DNA from: Acanthochlamys bracteata
Lineage: Eukaryota; Streptophyta; Magnoliopsida; Pandanales; Velloziaceae
NCBI GenBank assembly: GCA_019914995.1
Contig: CM034126.1
Coordinates: 7,259,001-7,323,000, forward strand
Reading direction: 5' to 3'
DNA length: 64,000 nucleotides
The notes under the pieces are model-generated. The model saw nothing but the letters and a program-made list of their open reading frames with translations. It was not told where the DNA came from and searched no databases. A program made the translations under genes and the position numbers. Positions 33,342-43,919 of the stretch are shown piece by piece; positions within the stretch are counted from its first letter, which is position 1; every line of letters starts with the position of its first letter.

Positions 33342-33703
33342 GGCACTCCATCGGTTTCTCCGACCATATTTGGCCGGAGAGACCTCCAAATTCGATCGTC
33401 ACCGTTGAATATGTAGAATTATGAGTTGTGAATATTCTTACCAAATTTCACTTCAATCGAAAAATGAATCGACCTTCATTCGTGCACTTGATCAAGATGA
33501 CTCAAAAACTAAAAATATATATTTTGTCAACTTTTATTCTATGAGTCATCTTAATCAAGTTGCGAAATGCAGGTCGATTCGTGGTCCGATTGAATTGAAA
33601 TTTGGTAAGCATGTTCATAACTCATAGTTCTACTTATCCAACGGCGATGATCGGATTTGGAAGTCTCTTCGGCCAAATATGGCTGGAGAAACGGATGGAG
33701 TGC
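33342..33703. mobile_element. Palindromic hairpin MITE
   Basis: 362 bp that folds onto itself almost end to end. The left arm starts GGCACTCCATCGGTTTCTCC and the right arm ends, on the minus strand, with GCACTCCATCCGTTTCTCC. Pairing continues through TTTGGCC, CCAAATTCGATC/CCAAATCCGATC, ATTATGAGTTGTGAATATTC/ACTATGAGTTATGAACATGC to AAGATGACTCA close to the centre; the unpaired loop is about 30-40 nt near 33504-33540. ATATA flanks both ends (33337-33341, 33704-33708), a possible short target duplication. It sits just outside the right end of the fold-back element. No coding signal. It resembles long-hairpin MITEs that yield small RNAs. Confidence 0.75.
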
Positions 33704-33811
33704 ATATAGCACATGGAGTGTATATATATATATAACATAAAGAACAAAAAAACTAGTTTGGAGAATCCGATTCACAAACTTCTTGTCGCAAATGAAGAAG
33801 AAACACATAGT

Positions 33812-34001
33812 TGATAATACCCGGAAGGAGTAGTAGGAGGAAGAAGCATCCCAAATGTGTATTGGGTGCAGGGATTACTTGGGCCCAAATGAAGGCGGGT
33901 GTTGCTAAAACAGAGAGCTGTAGTTAGGTGTATTATTAGGAGTTTGGGTTCAATAGGAATCAGAATTATGTTTTCTTATTATGTTAGAGTTATAACTTTT
34001 A
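33812..34001 (+). repeat. 5' LTR of Gypsy element 2, first part
   Basis: Matches 46712-46898: TGATAA...CCCGG start, AGTAGTAGGAGGAAGAAGCA, GAGAGCTGTA, TTGGGTTCAATAG and AGAGTTATAACTTTTA, after which the match stops abruptly. Confidence 0.88.
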
Positions 34002-35039
34002 CGACATGCTAGAGTATATGAGTAATAAATAAGAGTAAATAAGAGTAAGATTAAATAAAAGGAGATTATTCGAATGGAGATGAGAGTAAGAGTAATAATT
34101 TATTTCGTCTTGTTTGGATATATTAATAAGATTAATAAAGAATATATATTATTCTTGTTTGGTAACTGAAGAGTGATTAAGAATAATTTTTTTAAAAAGA
34201 CTGAAATATGTTTTTATATAATTTGGTGTTTTTTGGTTAAACAACCAGTTCTGAAATCTCTCCATTACATCTGTAATGACGATTTCTCCCACATCAGTCA
34301 TCTCTTTCTTCTCTCCTCTTCTTTCTATTCTTTTTTTTATTCTAACCAACTATCCCCACCAACTTTGAAGGTAAAGCAAATTAAAGAAACCAAGTTTTCT
34401 GTTTAAAGTTATAATCTTTGTTTTGTTGTTGACCTTTCTTTTGGGGTAGCAAGAAATTTTATTTTGTTGTGGTTGTTGCAGGGGAAGCATTGCATATGTT
34501 GAGAACAAGGTTTAGAGACCCACGTTCGACTTTGATTAGAATTGGTGTTGGAGTTGTTTTGGCCTGCAGGGATTTGGGGAACTCATAGATATGTTGGTGA
34601 ACAAGTAATTGATAATGATATAAGAGAAATTGTGTTTGAGCCCCTTTACGAGATAAATTCTTATAAACTGTTTTGGCATTTTTGACATAAACAAGATGTT
34701 GATTACTTAAACAAAAAGAGCGTCTAGACATTATACAAGTTCCATAGATGAAAAATAAAAAAGCAATGACCTTTGTTTCTTTTGACTAGGCACTACTAAC
34801 TTTCTCAGGTGTTTACTAAAGTATGTGTCAATTCCATAAACGAAAAATTGTGTTGAACCGAATCACTCATAGACAATAATCAAATAAGTACATATTACTG
34901 AGTACAATATGTTAACAATTTCTACAATCTGAAGCATACAAGTGCAAACGAGCACACTTGATTCTGACTGACACAAACAAATATTATCATTCCAGAGTAT
35001 ACAAAACAATATTTTCAAACTCTGTGAGAGGCTTCCTTG
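34002..35039. other. Left subterminal part of the Harbinger-type element
   Basis: AT-rich, with repeated GAGTAA motifs in the first 100 bp and TTGTTTGGATATATTAATAA near 34112. A minus-strand open frame at 34459-34731 has no signature. The part just left of 35040 may be the former 3' UTR of the CK2 alpha fragment. Confidence 0.4.
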
Positions 35040-35905
35040 TTAAGTGCGCATCTTGCTATTCTCGACAGCTAACACTTGCTGAAAATACGGATGTGCCTGC
35101 AAGGTGATATAGGTAATGAAAAAGAGCATAATTAAGAAACAAATATGCATCCAATTTTGGAAAAATTAATTGATTAAAAATCAAAACCTCCAGCATGCTT
35201 TATAGTATGTATGACATCTTCTCAAAGCAAACGCTTCTTAAAATCCACTCCTAAAATAGAAATATATAGTCCTTAAGATTACTGAAGTTCAAGGGCAGAC
35301 AAGGAGAAGAAAATAAACAACCAAAAGAACATGCATCACTATATATCTAATGGCATCCTCTAGCCTAAATAATGCTAAAAAAATAGTCCACCTCTGGAGA
35401 ACATACACTCCACCTTTGGAGAAACAAGATGTTGATTGTCTGCATTGATGAACTTCAACCATGATTTCCTGCTCTGTCTGTAGCAAATACAAACAATAGT
35501 ATAAGAAACAAACCCATGAATAAATGAAAGAAACCTTTACATATTGAGATAAGAGTAAGCAAAGACACTGTACTAATACATTTGAAGATTTTAACGCAAT
35601 TCAATCGCACAACGAAAAGAAAAAGACAAAAGAGGTTATTGTAGAATTTCACCTTCCAACAAGAGCTTCAAGTTGAGGATCAAGCTCTAGCCTGTATTTA
35701 TTTAGATAAGCATTTAGCTCATCTGTTCCAAGAACCTACAATAAAGAAACAATATCAAGCAACTTTCCAACAATGATGGCTAATAAGCATACCTATATAT
35801 GTAATTTTGGTCTTACAATCACATAATTTGAAGCATAACCAGAACAATATTAGGGAATGCACCTGTCTATAATCATGTCCAAAGCAGTCATTCAGATAAC
35901 ATATA
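35040..35905 (-). pseudogene. Casein kinase 2 alpha C-terminal exon fragment
   Basis: CK2 alpha is the catalytic Ser/Thr kinase subunit of CK2. Minus-strand exons: 35653-35735 reads VLGTDELNAYLNKYRLELDP and QLEALVGR; about 35405-35477 reads RQSRKSWLKFINADNQHLVS, then decays; 35188-35250 has VDFKKRLL and a stop where relatives have IDFLDKLLRYDHQ; 35040-35096 reads AHPYFQQVLAVENSKMRT and stops. A weak upstream piece near 35870-35905 (FGHDYRQ) fits the GHDNHDQL region. Introns with GT..AG ends are kept, so this is captured or duplicated genomic DNA and not a retrocopy. Kinase N-lobe, HRD-type and DFG-type regions are absent, so no kinase activity is possible. It lies inside the Harbinger-type insertion. 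Confidence 0.85.
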
Positions 35906-36261
35906 TATTTAGGAAAGAAAGCATATTAAAAAAATATTCATTACACTAATATAGCAACTACATTCTTATAAATTTCTTAATTGCATACCTTCTCATAATG
36001 TTAAATACATCAATAGAGTACATCATAACCGCTACTTTAATATTGTAGCTAAGGATTGCCCGATCTGCAAAAATAACACAGAGCAATGTTGGCTACCCAG
36101 TCTGCAAAAAAATAAAAAAATTTATCCACAATGTTGGCTGCCTATTCTGCAAAAGAAAGCAAAAAACATAGTAGAAAGCATTAGGCAGAATAATCCTAAA
36201 CAAAAATGCATTAAGGAATGGAATCACAAAAAGCATCCAAAATAATACAGAAAGAAGAAAA

Positions 36262-36590
36262 TAAAGTAGTAGGCAGACAAGCAAGCTCCAACTAAGCATA
36301 GAAAAAAATCAAAATGCAAGCAAGCTCTAATCCAGAATAAATCAGTAGACAGACATGCTCCAATCCAAGTATAGAAAAAAAAACGGAAGGGAGAAAATAA
36401 ACCAGTAGACAGACAAGCAAGCTCAAATCTAAGCATAGAGAAAAAAATCAGTAGGAGGCAAGCTCTAATCAAGAATAGACTAGTAGGCAGACATGCTTCA
36501 ATCCAAACATAGACAAAAAAAATTAGTAGGCAGGCAAGCTCCAATCCAGAATAAACTAGTAGGTAGACATGCTTCAATCCAAGCATAGAC

Positions 36591-36592
<2 letters not shown>
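36262..36592. repeat. Minisatellite of alternating ~40-bp half units
   Basis: Units alternate between AGGCAAGCTCCAATCCAGAA and AGACATGCTTCAATCCAAGC, each followed by an A-rich linker (ATAGACAAAAAA). At least four full rounds are seen, and the most rightward pair is the cleanest. It ends in a poly-A run at 36590-36619. The minus-strand open frame across it (Leu/Phe/Cys-rich repeats) follows from the repeat itself. Confidence 0.8.
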
Positions 36593-36621
<29 letters not shown>

Positions 36622-36844
36622 AAGATACACATACCTTAAATAGAACCTCTCATCATCTTTATTAGAAGATTTTTGCGTCGTTTTTATGGATATATAAGTA
36701 ACACTTTCAACTTTTTAGGATTGTCGGTAAGATAAATGGTTGCATCTTCATGGAGATCATCATCTAGTCAAAGTTCATCTAAACAACTAATAATGTTACA
36801 TTCTGAAATGTCATGATAATCATTCTTACCTGTTTTGGCTATTT

Positions 36845-37720
36845 CATATGTAGAATTCATCTAGATGTAGACATATTGTCCATGGCTTGTTTAATAAGTT
36901 CAAAGCCATCACTCTCTTTCGCCTTCCCCTTTGCTCTTTTTCAAGGACGCTCCAGGTTTTGTGATTCTCCATGAATAGGGGGACTTGGAGTTGCTGAAGT
37001 TCTTGGAGTTGATGGATTTGGAGTTCCATCATAAAATTGATCAAATTCATCATCCATAAGAAAATCCTCCAATCTAACACGATTTTCTGATCAATTCATC
37101 TAGTTCTTCAACTGTGTTATGATTTGTATCCTTTTTCTGAGTCTTATTTATATCAATTCCAGTCCAAGTTCTACCACCTGTGGCTCTATCACTTCTATAG
37201 AATACACATAGCTTGTCGTAAGGGAGAGCAAATGCTTTATGCCTCCATTCAGCAACTTCAGAAATTTGCTGAATTAACATAACACAAGATGATATGGTTA
37301 TGTGCTATTGTTGATAAAACTTAATATCTAAGTAAAGCTATAAATTAAAATTAGCAAAGAACACATATACTTTGATTAATTTTTCCCAGAGTTCATCCTC
37401 AGCATCAAACTTACATGCTTCACGATTCTAAGCAAAACCACTCAAGCCTCGCTTAAATAAGTCCCAAACAGGAGTAAATGTTTTCTTTATGTATTTAGCA
37501 CGGTTGATAATCCTAAGTTTATCCAGTGATTTATTAGGAAATATTTCTTTCAGCTCTTTAACTATATTCTCATAAGCATGAGTTGTGAAAGTTCCACTAA
37601 CTCGGTTTCCTAAAGTATGCTGATGTAATAAAGCATCAATGACAGCATCATCCATAGGATAACTCCATTGAAGTTGCTCAATTCTTGTACTTGTACTTGC
37701 ATTAGGTAACTTTCTCTTAG
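36845..37720 (-). pseudogene. Harbinger ORF1, Myb/SANT-like DNA-binding protein
   Basis: PIF/Harbinger elements encode a Myb-like partner that helps the transposase reach DNA. Exon 1 (about 37378-37720) reads YGAKRKLPNASTSTR, then WSYPMDDAVIDALLHQHTLG, TFTTHAYENIVKELKEIFPN, INRAKYIKKTFTPVWDLF, KRGLSGFA, an in-frame TAG at 37428 where relatives have Trp, and DAEDELWEKLIK. Exon 2 (about 37080-37275) has EVAEWRHKAFALPYDKLCVF and RSDRATGGRTWTG. The frame then shifts to LEDFLMDDEFDQFYDGTPNP and PSTPRTSATPSPP. It lies downstream of the transposase on the same strand. The nonsense codon and frameshift mark it as dead. Family call rests on the Myb_DNA-bind_3-like spacing. Confidence 0.78.
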
Positions 37721-38098
37721 CGCCATAATGAAGTCTTATAATTCTAAAAAAATATATTCATAGGCTAAGTAAATAAACTAGGCAAGTTGAGCAACTTCTT
37801 AAGTAAAGCAATTTGTATTAGAAAGTAAAGTAGGCAAGTAAAAAACTAAGCAAGGTAAAGCAAATTTGTATATAGAAAAATATACATAGGCTAAATAAAG
37901 CAAATTGTCAATTAAATCAACAACAATTCATTACATCAAATTGTCAATTAAAATAAAAACCTAGTACATAATTATGCATTGTACTTCCTCCACATAGCTT
38001 GTACAATTGCAGCCCTAATTGACTCTCCTCTTTGTGCATCATCATCAGTATCATCGTTATCATCGCTATCGACTTCAATGAGTTGGTTTGTAAGTTCA

Positions 38099-39122
38099 TC
38101 ATCTACCTCTATAAGAAGGTTCTTCACTCATTAAAAAATTATACACAATGCAACATTCTATTATGATTTTTGTTTGTGTATCAACACAAAAGTAAGGTTC
38201 ATCCGAGCTTGATATGATATGAAATCTTTTCTTAAGTATGCCAAATGCTCTTTCAATTATATTATGTAATGATGCATGTCGATGGTTGAATAGTTCTTGA
38301 CAATTTCTTAGTGGATTAGACGAGTATTCTTTTAAATGATAACGGACCCTTCTATAAGGTGTTATTAGTCTACTCCTTGTCATGAAACCGACGTCCATAA
38401 GGTAGAATTTTCCTAACAAAAATAAAATATGTTATTATAAAATTCGTGCTTAATTTAAATATTTATTGTAGTTCATTATTACCTTGTGGTATTTTTAAAG
38501 GATGCCGTCTTGTTAATGCATTCTTTTAGAGTCCAATACTGATCCCTCCAACCAGCTAACACATAAGTGAACTTGAGATCAAAAGTAGAAGCAGCGAGCA
38601 CATTTTGTATGGGATATTCCTTTCTACCACAACATATAGAAGCAACGGTAGAAGAAACTTAACTCGAAGATGTGTTCTATCAATTGCTCCAATACAATGC
38701 TGACATTATGAAATATTACTTAATAAGTTACGTAAAATCAACATATATTATAATCTATAATAGCCTGTAACACATTATTAAAATGACGACTGGCAGTTTG
38801 TCCGGATCATTGGAAAATATCTTGTGCTAAACGATTCCTTAGCTTTTATAGGTTTTAGACAGCCATATGCCACTATTAAGTCGCACCATTTTGTAAATGC
38901 TGACGGATCCATCCGACAAATACTACGACATCTAGCTTCGTTAGCAATTGAACTAAGTACTCCACGTCGAACCCTTTCTCTTTGTTCTATAACGTCGGGA
39001 CTAATTGAACTTAACTTTCTTTTGTGTTGATTTTGTAATACCACATAGTAAACAATAGCACAAACTGAAAATGCCATAGCCAAATGAAACAAATATAAAT
39101 GCTTAATCAACTTATCATCCAT
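38099..39122 (-). pseudogene. PIF/Harbinger DDE transposase, decayed
   Basis: Cut-and-paste transposase (DDE_Tnp_4 type). N-terminal part 38815-39122 reads MDDKLIKHLYLFHLAM, RERVRRGVLSSIANEARC, CRMDPSAFTKWCDLIVAYG. A stop and frameshift near 38805 interrupt SGQTASRHFNNVLQAI. After a short intron, 38480-38700 has CIGAIDRTHLRV with the first catalytic Asp (Gly of the usual DGTH is Arg), a frameshift, then RKEYPIQNVLAA, FDLKFTYVLAGW and, in yet another frame, GSVLDSK with the second Asp. 38099-38419 reads GKFYLMDVGFMTRSRLITPY, HASLHNIIERAFGILKKRF with the catalytic Glu, and CCIVYNFL. All three acidic residues exist but in different frames. Confidence 0.9.
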
Positions 39123-39143
39123 ATTGAATATGATGCAAAATCT

Positions 39144-39181
<38 letters not shown>

Positions 39182-39254
39182 CAATTTTAATACAAGCCAT
39201 CAAAAATTCTATTTCATTGAATAAGATATAAGAATGCATTATAAAAGCATGCAA

Positions 39255-42232
39255 CTCAAGTTTGTAGACCTATAATTATAAATCAACAAAAAAAGGAAAA
39301 TAAATACTACCTTGCAAAGATTCCGCATAGTGATTATTTATTACTACAATAGTAAACAAGTATGCATATATATACATATCTAGTTTATGCTATAAGCAAA
39401 AACATAACAAGGAGTTCAAACAATAAATCAATATGGAACATTACAAGCAGCCACTAGCAAGAACAACAATAAATGCACTATTTAAATCACAAGTTGTAAA
39501 ATGACAATAATATAAAACAATCTGCATTTTCAGAATATTTCAATTTTAGAAACTATATACTCACTAATTAATCATCAACTAGTTTGTTCACTAGTTTAAC
39601 TTTACCTGTAATCACTATGTAGATCTGTCTGTCTGAAAAAGGCATGAAATGCATCATCATCAGTTCTTTGCAGCTATCTATTGAAAATATCTTGAGTTTG
39701 CTGGCTGAAAATTGTTCTGTAGATGTAATTGGATGTGTGCTTCTTTTTCTCTAGAATTCAATATATCTTTCCTTTTATTTTTTTGAGATAATTACTATAT
39801 GTTTGTAGTATTTTCTTTCATTTTTGCAAAAACACGCTTTTATATAATATTCTAAAGTCAAAAATTGTTTTGTATAAATAATTGTTAAGAGTGAGAACAA
39901 CATGCTTATGTTCAAATACATGCTTCTAATAGTTTCATCTTCATAAGAATTAGTTCCACACGTTTGTTTCATGTAGTTGTTCATATATGCATACTTCAGT
40001 TTTATTTAAAATCAAAATAAACGCGAAATATATACTTTACACTTAGTTATCATATCATAAGTAACACTAGCATTATATATATTCAGCAAAAAGATTTTTA
40101 GAAAATCACTTACATAGTACAAACTCACATGAATTTTCTAGCAAGATTGGTTTATGAGAACAACTACTAAGACAGGGTGAGTTCTTGCTTATTATGTTTA
40201 GGTTTAGGGTAAGGTTTTGGAGGTTTATGGTTTAGGGTATTGTGGACAAAAAGAGGAAGTACTAATAAGTTGTTACAGCATAATTGAGGAAAAAAAGCGC
40301 AAAACACACAATTGAAGAATGGCTACAAATTACAAAATTGAAGAAAAAAGTGTGCAAAACACATAATTGAAAAAAAGGGGCACACAACACTCAATTGAAG
40401 AAAAATGGCGCCAAAAAAACATACTTACAATGTTCCGGAGTACAACTACAGTGAAACAACCATGACTTTTAGGAAGCCATATGTCTTAATTCTTTGCATG
40501 AATTCCCTGCTCAAGGATGTATAGCATAGTTCTATGAAACAACCATGATTAATAGCTAGAGCCTTTTACTTCTTACACAAATGACACTAGATGGAATTAA
40601 CATAGTACTAAAAGAAGTACATACACAAGCAGTGAGTTAGATACATGCAAAATCCAACACATGTCCAAGAATGAATCATCTATTAACAACTTAATCACTA
40701 ATACAGTGAGCATCATGAAAAGAACAAGAATGGTTACGAATAACAAGTTCAACTCACAATACACTAAGATCAAAATAAATTGGTCCATAAAGATACCTTT
40801 ATAAGCATGTGTTTGCATCCTGTAAACCATACACTAAAATCAGAAAACGTTACAAGAAATTCTACAAAATTAATCTAGGAATACAAGAAGAAATCCTCAT
40901 TATAACTTTCTAATCAATCTATTACCCAAAATCATTTATCCACTTTGCATAAACATTTAACAGAGTTTCAAAAAATCCACTTCACAAACATTAAACATCC
41001 CAAAGCAAACTCTAAGAACAAACACAACTGGATTATCAATGGCTGCACGTAAGCAATCCATCAATCAGTCTTCTTTTTTTTATAACGTTTGTTGTTTTCT
41101 CTGTTTTTCGAAGTACTGAATTCTGGTTTGCTTTATAGAGTGAAATATAGTGCTCTTATAATATGCTCTGTCCACCCACTTTAGAGCAATGGCATTCTAA
41201 CAGAAGCAAAAAAATTCACAAATTAGCTACAGCAACTCCAAAAAGATTCAACGTTAACATTTTCCGTCTTTAAGTTCTTCCCAAAACAAGACCAAAGCAG
41301 AGTATAAAACCCAACTTCCATTCAACAAGTTTTCCTAGATCCACGAAGGAATAACGAAATTCTAAATTCCATTCAACAAAATTTTAAATAATGGAAAAAA
41401 AACCAACCACAGAAGTCCCTACAACTAATTAAACAAAATGGAATAACCAAAAAAACCAAATCAATAAAGAGAAGATTATGAATCGAAACCAATTCACACA
41501 CCAGCGAAGTAGATAAAGAAATCAATCGTAATTGAGAAAAAATCAATCGATATAGCGATGTGAAGTAGCTCCAGAAGAAATCAAATAGCAGAAACCACCA
41601 TAATAGGGGGGATGCGGCGATGCTAATGAAGAAAAAATTGAAACCGATGAAACAAACTAAAACAGACGAAAGGAGTAGCATAAATGAAAACGAATGAAGA
41701 AGGTGAGCTGCTGCATCGAGTGAAAACCGACGTAAATGAAACCAAAATCAAGCAGTATCTCCAAGTTGAAGAAGAAATTCGAGAAATCAAATCGAAATTG
41801 AAAAAACAATTGCAACTGACGAAGCAAACGAAGCAGATGAAAGGAGCGACGAAATGAAAAAAATGAAGTTTAACAACATACCTCTGTCGATGGCGGCGAG
41901 ATCGAAGGAGAGCGCGACGAGCAAAATCCATTTGATCGAAAGCAAATGTCGAGCTGCTGCAACTGAGGTCAACTAAAACCTAACTCGTGCGTAAATCTCA
42001 TCAAACAACATGGGCAATATAAGAATTTTACACTATCTACAGTCACCCAAAATTCTTTTCATCTAGTTACACCCCAATGTGGTGTGTAACCAATTACACC
42101 CCAATAGAGATTAATAGGAAGAAATTTTACTCTCCATTAATCTTATAAATTTATTGCCAAACAAAAGCAACGAGAAGTAATTAGTTCACTTACTCCCAAT
42201 CACTTTTCCTTACTCCAAATCCAAATACAGTG
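39255..42232. other. Upstream part of the Harbinger-type element
   Basis: About 3 kb without a recognisable gene. It has a 32-nt poly-A run at 39146-39178 just left of this stretch, a GTTTAGGGT-like patch at 40195-40245, and near its right end, on the minus strand, short open frames starting MDFARRALLRSRRHR and MTSVAAARHLLSIK that lack family motifs and may be the transposase promoter or leader region. The terminal 150 bp on the right contain the mirror of the left subterminal sequence. Confidence 0.4.
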
Positions 42233-42235
42233 TTA

Positions 42236-42421
42236 GAGAATTGTGTTAGAATTGAGACTCTACAAGTAGGGTGAAGACTCAATCTATAATTAAAATGTCT
42301 AGCAACACATTAGATATCAAGAAGAATTTATCTTTCAATTTTAGCTTTATTTATCTGCACTTATTTAGAACATTTACTTAGTACGTTGCTTTCGAAGCTA
42401 AAGTGCTCTTGAACTGTAATA
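42236..42421 (+). repeat. 5' LTR of Gypsy element 2, second part
   Basis: Matches 46899-47092, from AGAGAATTGTGTTAG to CTTGAACTGTAATA. The final CA of the 3' copy is TA here. Confidence 0.88.
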
Positions 42422-42423
42422 AG

Positions 42424-42435
42424 TGGTACCAGAGC
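42424..42435 (+). promoter_or_regulatory. Primer binding site of Gypsy element 2
   Basis: TGGTACCAGAGC two nucleotides after the LTR end, the same variant initiator-Met tRNA site as in Gypsy element 1. Confidence 0.82.
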
Positions 42436-42445
42436 TTTCGATACC

Positions 42446-43905
42446 ATGGAACCGACATCTTCCACCACTCCAAAGTCACCTTCATCAACAACTTTCCCAC
42501 ATGACACTTGTTTCACTACCTTCTTACAAACACTCGCAACCCCACACACAAAACCTACCCAAACCCACTACCAAGTGACGTTGAATCTCATGAGCAATAC
42601 CATGCATATACAGCTGCGATTAATCAACTTGCCTGCAATATTGCAGACTTACTGGAGTTCTTTAGAATCAACCATCCAATGACATTGAAGGAGCTAGGGC
42701 CTTCCAACCAAGTGCCAATGCCAACTTTCCAAAGCCCACCACTACAAATTGCTTTCAACCAACCACAACACCTTTGATGACTAGTTAAATCCTACTCTCG
42801 CAGTAAGGCCTACCTTGATAGCACCTTTGCCTAGCGCTATGTAGCCTACACCACTGTCCACTTTTCATACTGGGGCACTGACATATATTGGATTGGTCAC
42901 CTTGATAGCACCGTGGCCTCCTAATCTAACCACATGAACCAACCCAATATGTATCCTCTCGACCAGCTCAATTATCAAGCAAGTATCCAAAATATAAGCA
43001 GCACTCTGGTCACAATGTGTTGGTCTTCATCAACACCGCATACATTAGGAACACCGAATCAATTATCCAAGGATCGACATTGGTTTCCAAACTTTGACTA
43101 GAACGAACCACATGAATGGTTGTACTCGGCGAAAAAAAATTTCAAGTACTACCGAACTTCGACCATTGATAAAGTCACTATAGTCACCATGTACTTCGAA
43201 GGAGATGAAAATATGTGGTATAGGAATTACGAGAAGGATAGGCCGCATCACTCGTGGGAGGAATTAACTTTGGCACTACTCCGCCGATTTGGACCTACTA
43301 CGTTTGCTAGTGCCAGTTTTTCCCTACCAAAATTGAAGCAAACCGACATGGTGATTGAATACCAAGCAGCATTCGACGATTTACATTCTAAATTGGGCTT
43401 CACATTGGAGAAAGACTTGATTAGTAGTTTTTGCGGAGGGTTGTCTAAGCATATTGCAATGGATGTCATGGCAATTCAATCCAATTAGCTACAACAAACA
43501 TATATGATAGCAATGATGTTTGAACAAACATAAACAAAATTCTGGCCGTTATGCGCGATACCGCACTACTTCAGCATTGGCAATCCCAAGCCAGATAAAG
43601 ACAACAAACAAACTCACCAGTAAGCTCAACAACCACAAGCTCAAGGATAAACAAAGCATATCCGTCATGAAACCGATCTTTATATGTGGCAGAAATTAAT
43701 GATAGGAGAGTCAAAGAGCTATGCTTCCACTGTGATTCAAAGTACCATAAAGGACACAAATGCGCCACTAAAGTATACTCCATAGCTGGGTTTGAAGGGG
43801 AAGATACTGAGGAAAATTATTTTATTTTAATGAAGACTTAGGGATGCGACACCAAAGGATGCGACATTGTCATTGAGTGCCATGCATGGCCTTGTCGGAT
43901 CTTAA
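42446..43905 (+). pseudogene. gag of Gypsy element 2
   Basis: Begins ATG GAA CCG ACA (MEPTSSTTPKSPSSTTFP), shifts frame to YHAYTAAINQLACNIADLL, then breaks again. The Retrotrans_gag core 43120-43488 reads YSAKKNFKYYRTSTIDKV, MYFEGDENMWYRNYEKD, SWEELTLALLRRFGP, DLISSFCGGLSKHIAMDVMA and stops. Near 43690-43800 a zinc knuckle is intact: RRVKELCFHCDSKYHKGHKC. This knuckle keeps the first Cys that Gypsy element 1 has lost. Confidence 0.85.
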
Positions 43906-43919
43906 ACGATACGAGTTAT

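Larger units (their letters stand above)
34002..42232 (-). mobile_element. PIF/Harbinger-type DNA transposon carrying host exons
   Basis: 8231 bp inside a Gypsy LTR, with TTA at 33999-34001 and 42233-42235, the PIF/Harbinger target duplication. It contains the two Harbinger genes on the minus strand (Myb-like ORF1 and DDE transposase). The right end, minus strand, starts CACTGTATTTGGATTTGGAG. The left end CGACATGC does not mirror it well, but about 100-150 bp inside both ends share GTTTGG followed by an AT-rich run and ATAAGATTAAT, so the terminal repeats look eroded. A CK2 alpha gene fragment lies inside in the same orientation as the transposase. Both Harbinger genes are broken. Confidence 0.8.

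Noticed and set aside
35040..35905. Functional casein kinase 2 alpha gene
   Set aside because: Only the C-terminal exons are present, with a stop and substitutions; the kinase core is absent.
36224..36592. 122-residue Cys/Leu-rich repetitive frame on the minus strand
   Set aside because: A translation of the minisatellite; repeat period explains the protein repeats.
38778..39254. N-terminal poly-Phe extension of the transposase frame
   Set aside because: Comes from the poly-A run at 39146-39178 on the plus strand; the likely start is the internal Met at 39122.
40195..40245. Telomere-like TTTAGGG patch
   Set aside because: Only a few imperfect, non-tandem GTTTAGGG-like words; not an interstitial telomere array.
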